Shown piece after piece: positions 43,701-52,700 of a stretch of DNA of 64,000 bases. The notes under the pieces were generated by a model. It was not told the DNA's origin. It saw nothing but the letters and a program-made list of their open reading frames with translations, and did not search any database. Location of the stretch: positions 8,639,017 to 8,703,016 of the forward strand of contig OX638134.1 of NCBI GenBank assembly GCA_951804985.1, given 5' to 3'. The first letter of the stretch is position 1. Every line of letters begins with the position of its first letter. This DNA is from Dryomyza anilis (lineage: Eukaryota > Arthropoda > Insecta > Diptera > Dryomyzidae). The position numbers were made by a program, and so were the translations under genes.

Positions 43701-46700
43701 GAAATTAGGCAACCCAAAGCAAGTTATGAAAAGCCAGAGATAATAAACAGCACAGAGAAAAACAAAAATACACCGTAAAAGAAGAATACAAAAAAATAAT
43801 ACAGAAAATTAAAAAGAATCCAAAAAAAAGGGAATCAAAAAGGTCTCCAGCTGCTTGCTAGATAAACATATGACGTCAAAGACAGCACGCGGTGATATTA
43901 TTTTTTTTTTTGTTGTATACTGACAGAAATTGTTTAGCGCAATGTCAGCAGATAAGCAGACGAACTACAGACACTGAATGCAGGAATTTTTATAAGCGTT
44001 AGGACAAAAAAGAAAAGGAAAAAAAACAAAAAATGTAAACAACGGCTTATATAAAACTAAGAGCTGGTCAAAGTCCTGTTGTAGCTGTTCAAAAAGATTT
44101 CTGTTTTTTTTCAGTTTCTTTAATAGGTAGCCTTTTTTGTGATTCTCGGTAAGTAAAGCGCAACATTGAATCACTGCCAAGCGTTAAAATGATAAACATC
44201 AAAGAAAACATAGAATGGAGACAAATAATATATGAAATCTATACCCAGTAGACAGAAAACTTTAACAAGACATTGCCGATGATATACACTAAAAAGTCGT
44301 ATACGTATTATGAAGTTTTTATGATATAAGTCGCGCACAATTTCATGAAAAAGTACACTGTGTCATAAATAATCATAAAAAAAATGAATTGCTATAGTTG
44401 TCAGTATAGACTACCTGACAGTGCTGACATTTTCAATGACATGTCATTAGTGCAGACAGGGTGCGATCATTAACGAATGTTAAAATGTTGTGCTTTCAAT
44501 GGTTTTGACAATTTTAATGCTGATTATGTTATGAGTTCTAAGAATAATTGAGCTAATCGAGCTAATGTGATTTTCGTTGAACCATATAAATGGTTTTTGT
44601 TTTACAACATCGGTTGAGAAATTCAAAATTATTATTTTTGAAGTGCTCAAGGTCTTGCAATAAATATTAAAAACTCCGTCAAATTAATATTTTAAAAATT
44701 TATCAACGGAGCTTGTATAACATTTTAATAATTTATATGGTTTTCATAAATAAATATAAATATGTATTATAAAGGGTTTTTTAACAGGGACGCTACAAAA
44801 GTAGAGCGACAGGGACAGCAAACGACGCCATGATGGAAAAATATACGAATTCGAATTTCGGTAGTAAATTTTAATAATTTCGACTCGTTGTGGGCTCGTA
44901 TATCTTTCCATCATGAAATGGCAAACCTTACTAAAGAGAAATATCAAAAGAGCGGCAAGAAATATGGCGTCGTTTGCTGTCTCTGTCGCTCTACTTTTGT
45001 AGCGTCCCTGTTGAAAAACCCTTGAAAAAAAACTTTTGTAGCGCTCTTATTGAAAAACCCTTTATATCTGTCAATTTTTAATCGATGATCTCAATTTTTT
45101 ACCACATAATAAGAAAATTTAAATCTATCAATTGATATTTTAACTTTGAAAATGCATGAATTACTTTTTATAATTGCTGTAAATTCCAATGATCTGACTC
45201 TTTCTGTTCTATGAGCAAGAAAAAATAACTAATAAGAAAATACTGAAATTTACCAGAATGCAAAGTTTTTGTGTAATAGTCAGGTCCTAGCTTCGTTCAT
45301 TATATAACTGAGGCAGCATTCAAATATTTGCCCAATGTGCTAAACACTTCATTAACAGAAGTATAAGATTCAACAGACTACGTATGTTTGAAGGTGACTA
45401 TCTAAGCGCAGTTCGAAAAAGATCATGTTTTAGGTGATTACACTAAATCAACATTCTCAAAGGTGTTATCTGAAGTGGTTGAGGTTTTAAAAAAACATTC
45501 TTTGCACCGAATGGATCGTAATGCATATGTTGGAAGAGAAAAGAAGTGCAATTCGATGGAAATTCTATGGAAAACAGCAAATACCAGTAGTAATGTATAT
45601 AAGAAAACTTTGTTTTCTTAATTTCCGGTGAAATATTTTCATATTTTCAAAAAAAAAAAAGGAAAAAAATGTAAATATTACGGTGAAATACCCATTTAAG
45701 ATAGAGCTAAACATGATATACAAATTATTATGAAACTTTCATTTGAAACTTTCTGATCAGCAGCACGTTTCTGTAAATTAAGCGATAAAATTGTCGATTT
45801 CTGTGATGTCAAAATTGTTCAACTGTCAATGAAATAATTCAACAAGAAATGAAAATTGCGTCATTTTAATCGAAATTAAAAATATTAGCAGCAAAAATCG
45901 AATTCAATTTGTATTGTAACGCAAGAATGTCGTAGATTATAGCAAAATATATGATTTCTAAAGTGTATACGACATAATATTTTCGAGTCCACAATTTATA
46001 AAGCATCTTCTGAATTTCTCCTTAGAACGAAATTCAAATATTTGATCAGACAAATATTATTAAATTCGTTTCATAAAATTTGAATGCATTGAATTCGATT
46101 GGAATTTATTTAATTTGTACACATTCTGAAAACGCATGAAAACTAAAAATTCGAAGGAATTGAAATTTTAATATAATGAAATTTGGAACATGCCGTTATT
46201 TCAACGATTTAAATTCGCTTGAATAAACTACCTGTATTTCTGAGAACTTGAATTCAAATCTCCAATGTACAGAGTTCATTTAAACAAAAGATTTGATGTC
46301 AACATGACGTCATCACATAAAGATTATTGACGAAGGATACTTGACGGTATACCAAGCGGTCTGTATGATCATTGACTGTGTGATGTTTTCAATTTGTTGT
46401 TGTTTCTTAAAATCAACTCAATTGACCTTTGCTATGAAATGTGCATTAAGGGCCGTTTTTACAGTGCTAGTTTAAATCTAGTTTAATTAAACGTCTCATA
46501 AATATAAACGACGTTTAACTTTGATAGCTGTTTTACAGTAAAAGTTTAAAATGAACTGAGTCAAGTCGGATAAATATGGCATCACTGGCAAATGTCAAAA
46601 TGTTTTTCAGTCACATTTTCAAATTAAACGTAGTTTAAATTAGATTTAATATCGATTATAATCAACATTTAACAAATATTTAAAATGTAATTTTATTTTG

Positions 46701-49700
46701 TTACTAATTGTCTATCTCTCTGAAAATTTTAAAGACATTCTTCTGTTTTGATTAGGAATTATAGACGTTTTAAAAATATAGAAAAGTTCAAACTGAGTTT
46801 AAACTACCATTGAAAAACTGACACTTAGTAATTTAAAAAAAAATCTTGAATGTTTTTGTGTTTTCTTTTGAAGATTCAAACATGACGTCTTCACATAAAG
46901 ATTATTGACGAAGGATACTTGGCGGTATATGATGTTGGGTTCTCTTCCAACTAAGGTACAGTTTTTCAGTCACATTTTCAAATTAAACGTAGTTTAAACT
47001 AGATTTAATATCGTTTATAATCAAAATTTAACAAATATTTAAAATGCAATTTTATTTTATTACTAATTGTCTATCTCTTTGAAAATTTTGAAGACATTCT
47101 TTCGTTTTGATTAGGAACTATAGACATTTCAAATATATGGAAAGGTTTAAACTGAGTTTAAACTACCATTGAAAAACTGACACTTAGTAATTTAAAAAGT
47201 ATCTTAAATGTTTTTTTTGTGTTTTCTTTTGAAGATTCAAATTTGAAAAAGCCAAAATCGAATTCGATAACAGACAAATTTCAATTTAATATTATTCGAA
47301 AGTTGGAACAAATCATATAATATAAAGATGGAGTTGACGAATTTCACAAGTTGCAATGACAATTTGAAATTTTTTTATTTTCTCATCAATTTAAGTTATT
47401 TTAATTGAGTTTTAATGCAAATAGAATTAATGAACCATGTTTTTCTTACATTAATTAATTCACTACTCTGAATTTCTCATCTATTATTATCAATATTGTG
47501 CTCATAGTTTATAAATTTTCAAAATTATGCTGATTTTTCTAAACCAATTATTAAAATTTATAATCTTGAGTTGATAAGTTCTACTCTACAACGACAATTT
47601 CCGGATTTAGAATATAATTTGCCAGTTTATCATGTATTCTATAAGGATGATCAAATTTTGAGCGTTTTGTTGCACAATTTGTCAAACGTTGGCGCGTTTT
47701 CTAAAAGGCTAATCAAAATTTGTTAAACGTTGTCGCAAACAACCTATTAATATGTTTTAAATGTTTTAGCATGGGTTTTTTTTCACCTCTAGACTATAAA
47801 AAATGTCAAGAAGTTAAAAAAAAATATATATGACAACTCTGTTTCGCTTGTCCTTTTGGCGTTGTTCTGCATTATTTTTTTTATCAAAAAACCACAAACA
47901 TGCTATGTAGTTTTTGCACATGCGCGCTATATGAAGTGATGAATGAATGCATGCAAAGCACGCGCATGACATCATTTTGAGCGCCAAAAGGAAGCAAGTG
48001 ATTTTGTGTGTGTGTTTTTTTTGCAGATATTAAAAAAGGCACAAAATATAGCAAACAGATAAAATATATAAATACCTCGCTCTCGCGGAAATACTCCAAA
48101 ATGCTTTGCTGATATTCGACAACCTCAAAGAAACGTTGTCGATCGTTGCGCGGCAGTGCGTTTTTCGACATGCCATCATCGTCAGCATCGCATTTCTTCG
48201 AGCTCTTGCAATTGCTGTCGTCAAGTAGTTTCATGGCCGAGTTCAGTTGTGAACGATCGACGGACATGGGCGAGAGTACGTCACTGACGGACATGGGCGT
48301 GGTGTCCAGTGCAAAGGAGTCATCGGGATGAAGGCTTTGGAATATATAATAAATGTTATAAATTTTAATAAGAAAAAGAAAATGACAGAAAGACAAAATA
48401 ACAGAAAAATATAAAACTGTCTGAAAATTTATTTAAGATCAAATTAAAATATTAAAATATGTTAAAAAAAAAACAAAAAAAAAAAAACAAAATTAATTTA
48501 AAGTCTAATCGATATTAGTAACAATAAAAAGTACATTTCAATCATTCAATATAAAAATATAAAAAAAATGAATTTAATTGTAAAATATAAAATATAACGT
48601 CTTTGTAGTGATAAAACTCTAGAATTACATTTTAGAATTAAAATTTCAATTATTGATTTGCATAAATCATAAAATATGGCATAATTACTAATCGAGGAGA
48701 CAACTAATATCAAAATCAATTATTAATCTTTCGAATTGAATTTCAATTTAATAAATTTCACAAATACTTTTTATTATATTTATCACGAAACAAAACATTT
48801 TATAAATCAATCCACTAAGTTTGTTTTACTTTTAAAACGAATTTATATATCGAAACCTTTAAAAATGGTAAACATTTCAAATACAAATATTTACCCCTTG
48901 CTAACAACTTGTATGCGCTGCTCCACATAGCAATTTTCCTTCTCCAAAACATTAGAAACCTTTAAAGTTTTGCCATCAATATGCTGCTGCAACTTTTCGC
49001 TGTGATCTTCATAGACGGAGAAGGTCTTAAATTGTTCGACGGGCACAACGGTGCCGCTGACGAGTTTCTTATTACCAGCGGCAGCAGCAAAACAACCGGC
49101 ATTTTCATCGTTTACTTTGGCTTTGCCAACTTCTCGGAAACCCTGGAATATAGCAAAATTATAATAAACGGTTTTAAAGACAGGAACTAAAATTTTAATA
49201 TAAACAAAAAAAAAAATTAAATATGAAGGCTTTTTATGAAATAAATAACTTTAAAAAAAGAACAATAAATAAATAATATAATTAATAAATAATATAATTA
49301 ATAAAAATAGAATTATTAAAAATATAATTAATAAATAAAATAATTAATAAATAATATAATTAATAAATAGTATAATTAATAAATAATATAATTATTAAAT
49401 AATAAAATTAATAAATAATATAATTAATAAATAATATAATTAATAAATAATATAATAAATGAATAAAACGTTAGCGCAAAAATCTCCCATAGATTTTAGT
49501 GTTATATCGAGGCATATGTACAAAACAGATCAACCGATTACGCCAATTTTTAATACCAGTCAGCGTAGGAATACACGTAATCTAAATGCTAAATTTCATT
49601 GAGCCAGCTCTACTGACTTTTCTATAATCGTGATTTTTAATAAACACAGTCAGACGGACAAAGTTAAATCGACTCGGGAGGCAGTGTCGCCAGATGAAAT

Positions 49701-52700
49701 TCTCACACGAAATACCTTTTTCCCTCATGAAATTCTCACAAAATCTCTCGTAGGAAAATTCTCACAAATTCTCTCAAAATTCTCAAATTCTCACAATTTC
49801 TCAAATTCTCACAATTTCTCACAATTTCTCGAATTCTCACAATTTTCCGCAAAATCCATTAAATTATCACAGTACCTCAATTAAAAATATATAATATTTA
49901 TATAAATCTATTTTCAAGTAAATGAGAATGAGATTCCGTTGTTTCTGTCTTCCTTTTTTACCAGCAGTGTGGTTTCTCGTGCAGGAAATATCGCTTTTGT
50001 GAGAATTTTTTTCTCACGGGAGGGATTTTTCTCTTTCGAGAGAAAAAAATTCTTTCAAGGGAAAAAGAATCTCAATATAGTGTGAGAATTCTCATATCCC
50101 GCAAATGCTAAAAATTCTCATAAACAGTATTTTTCCTACAAAACTGGCAACGTTGTCGGGAGGTCTTCCTTTGTATTATAAAATAAACAAAAACACAAAA
50201 AAAGCATACAAAAGCAATTCGTATAAAGAAAACACAAATGTTGCCAATCTAAGCAGCAACATTATTGCAGCAACAAACCACACAAAATGTTGTCAGGCTT
50301 TCAGAAACATTGAAAATCCTGTTACGCTTGCCTTTGCTCTACTCGAAGCAAAGGTTGTTGTGCTGTGGCTTGTGTTGAATGCTGCTGCAGCTGTTGTTGT
50401 AAAATTAGTACAGCCAATAGAAAAAGGAAAAAAAAAATAATAATTATACAACAACAACTACAAGATGTAATGACAATATTTAGAAGTAGTAGAGACTAAA
50501 GTGTTGCGCGCCAAAAATTGACTTGCGTTCAAATGCAGCAACAACAAAAAAGGATAGGTTTTTTTTGTTGTTGTTTGTTTTTGGTGATGGAAGATGAGGT
50601 TTGCAGGAATTTTAATGTGTGGGAAGAAAAAATCAACACAGTTGTTATTTAATATTTTAAATTTATAATAACAAAAAAAATATAATGAAGCATATAACTT
50701 AAAGCTGTATTTCAGAACACGTATCAAGTCTCTTCAAACTTGATAGAAGAGAAATTTAAACTCTGGCGGCATATTATATGTAATATGAGACTGTACTAAA
50801 GGCCTTGAAGTATATGAAATGAAAACCAAGCAACAAAAAAACTCAAATGCTATTCATCAGTTTTTTTATAACAAAAAACTGTTACAATTAGTTTTTAAAT
50901 TAGTAAACAACATAAATACTGTGGGTGACAATACTAAATCAACTTTTGGAATATTTTATTTCTAAATAACACTAAAGCTCGATTCACACGATTGAATAAA
51001 CAGTCAATTTTGAATCAATTTTCAAAATAATTTAAATATCAACCGTGTGATTGCCTTATTTTCCATACAAAAATTGGGCAATCACACGATTGATATTAAA
51101 ATTATTTGAAAATTGATTCAAAAGTTGACTGTTTATTTAATCTTGTGATTCAAGCTTAAGTATTTGCTTAAAATTTATAAAAGACATCATTATTTGGATC
51201 ATTTTTAAATAAATATTTATAGACAATTTAAAGTCGAAATAAAGTCTACTTTTTTGACATTTTCACAAACATCCTAACCAAAAAAACAAAATAAAGTAAA
51301 TTTTAAAAATATTTTCAGCTTTTTGACAAATAAATTTATAAGAAAACTGTAAAAAAAGGTGATACTTATTTTTAAGCAGACTTTTTTTTTTTAATTTTAA
51401 AGTTGACGGCTTTTTTGTTCGATGGTATTTAATGCATATAAAACGAATATATTTCATGTTTCTCTCCTACGTTTCGGTGGTTGTTTTTCACCTAACTCAG
51501 GCAATTTTTTTATTTTTATATTTTTATACTTTACAATTAAATTACGTTATTGCCATTTGTCCCGACGTTACAACACAAATTGTCAATTATTAACATAAAA
51601 ATAAATATTAAAACTAAGAGAGTGTGAAGCTAATCAGAAAAAAAGCTAAAGCTAATCAGAAAAAAAATGTTTATTGGTTAGGCTTAGGCAATTTTAAAGT
51701 AGACTTTAAATATTTATCTGGCATACTATGACGCATTATCAGAAACAATTTAAAGTCAATATTAAAAATAAATTCGACTTTTTTGACACATTTTGTTTAA
51801 AATAAATTGCCAAAAAGTTGATTTTTGAATTTAAAGTTGACTTAAAATTGTCTGTGATAATGTGCCATAGTATTGAATTTATTTAATGCTTTTTTTTCAC
51901 CTTTCAACTTAAATTCATAATCTTTCGATTGACAAAAAAAAATGTTTCAAAAAAGAAATGTCAGTCGCATGATACAATGAAAAGCTAAAAGAATCCGAAA
52001 ATTCTTAACATATGAAACAAGAAATTTCTGAAAATAAAAATTTGAGTTCTTATTGTGTTAAATGTTTGAAAAAACTCCGTACGAAATGAGCCAATCCGAT
52101 CACACATTGCTTAAGAAAATTCACATTTCTATTTTATTTTGGACACTAGGTAGTTTTACCTAAGCGCAATATAGTCCCAGCTTAATTATTTTAGTCGTAT
52201 ATGTCATCGCTGTGTTGTTTTATGAAAACAATTTTATTATTTTCACAGTTTTATTATTCCCACTTACAGTGTAATGTTTTGAGAGCAGACGACCTCCTGG
52301 ATCCTACACCTTATCATGGTATAATGATTAGACGCATTACACACAATGATAAGGTAAAAGGATGCATGAGAAAAGCAATGAATTTAAAAGGGAATGAAAT
52401 TGTGAATATCTTCATAAACAAAATAGCAGATACTGTTTTCAAAACAACAGTCTAAATAACGATTCTAAACTCAAAACCGTTCAAGTCATAGCAAATAAAA
52501 TGAAATCATTTGAAAATTAAATTTTTGTACGAAAACATCGAATATAAAACAGTTTCTATACAAATTTTGTATGAAATTCGATCGAAAACTGGACCATGAA
52601 CGTTAAAATCGTTTTCATTGATATTTTTCACACAAAATATAGCGTAATTCGATTTCAAATTGAGACATGTCCATTTTTATATTATAATTAATACTATACT

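Noticed and set aside
50105..50440. 111-codon plus-strand frame in CycA intron 1
   Set aside because: It starts in the TTCTCACAA repeat field and runs into GTTGTTG-rich DNA; no coding signature or context.
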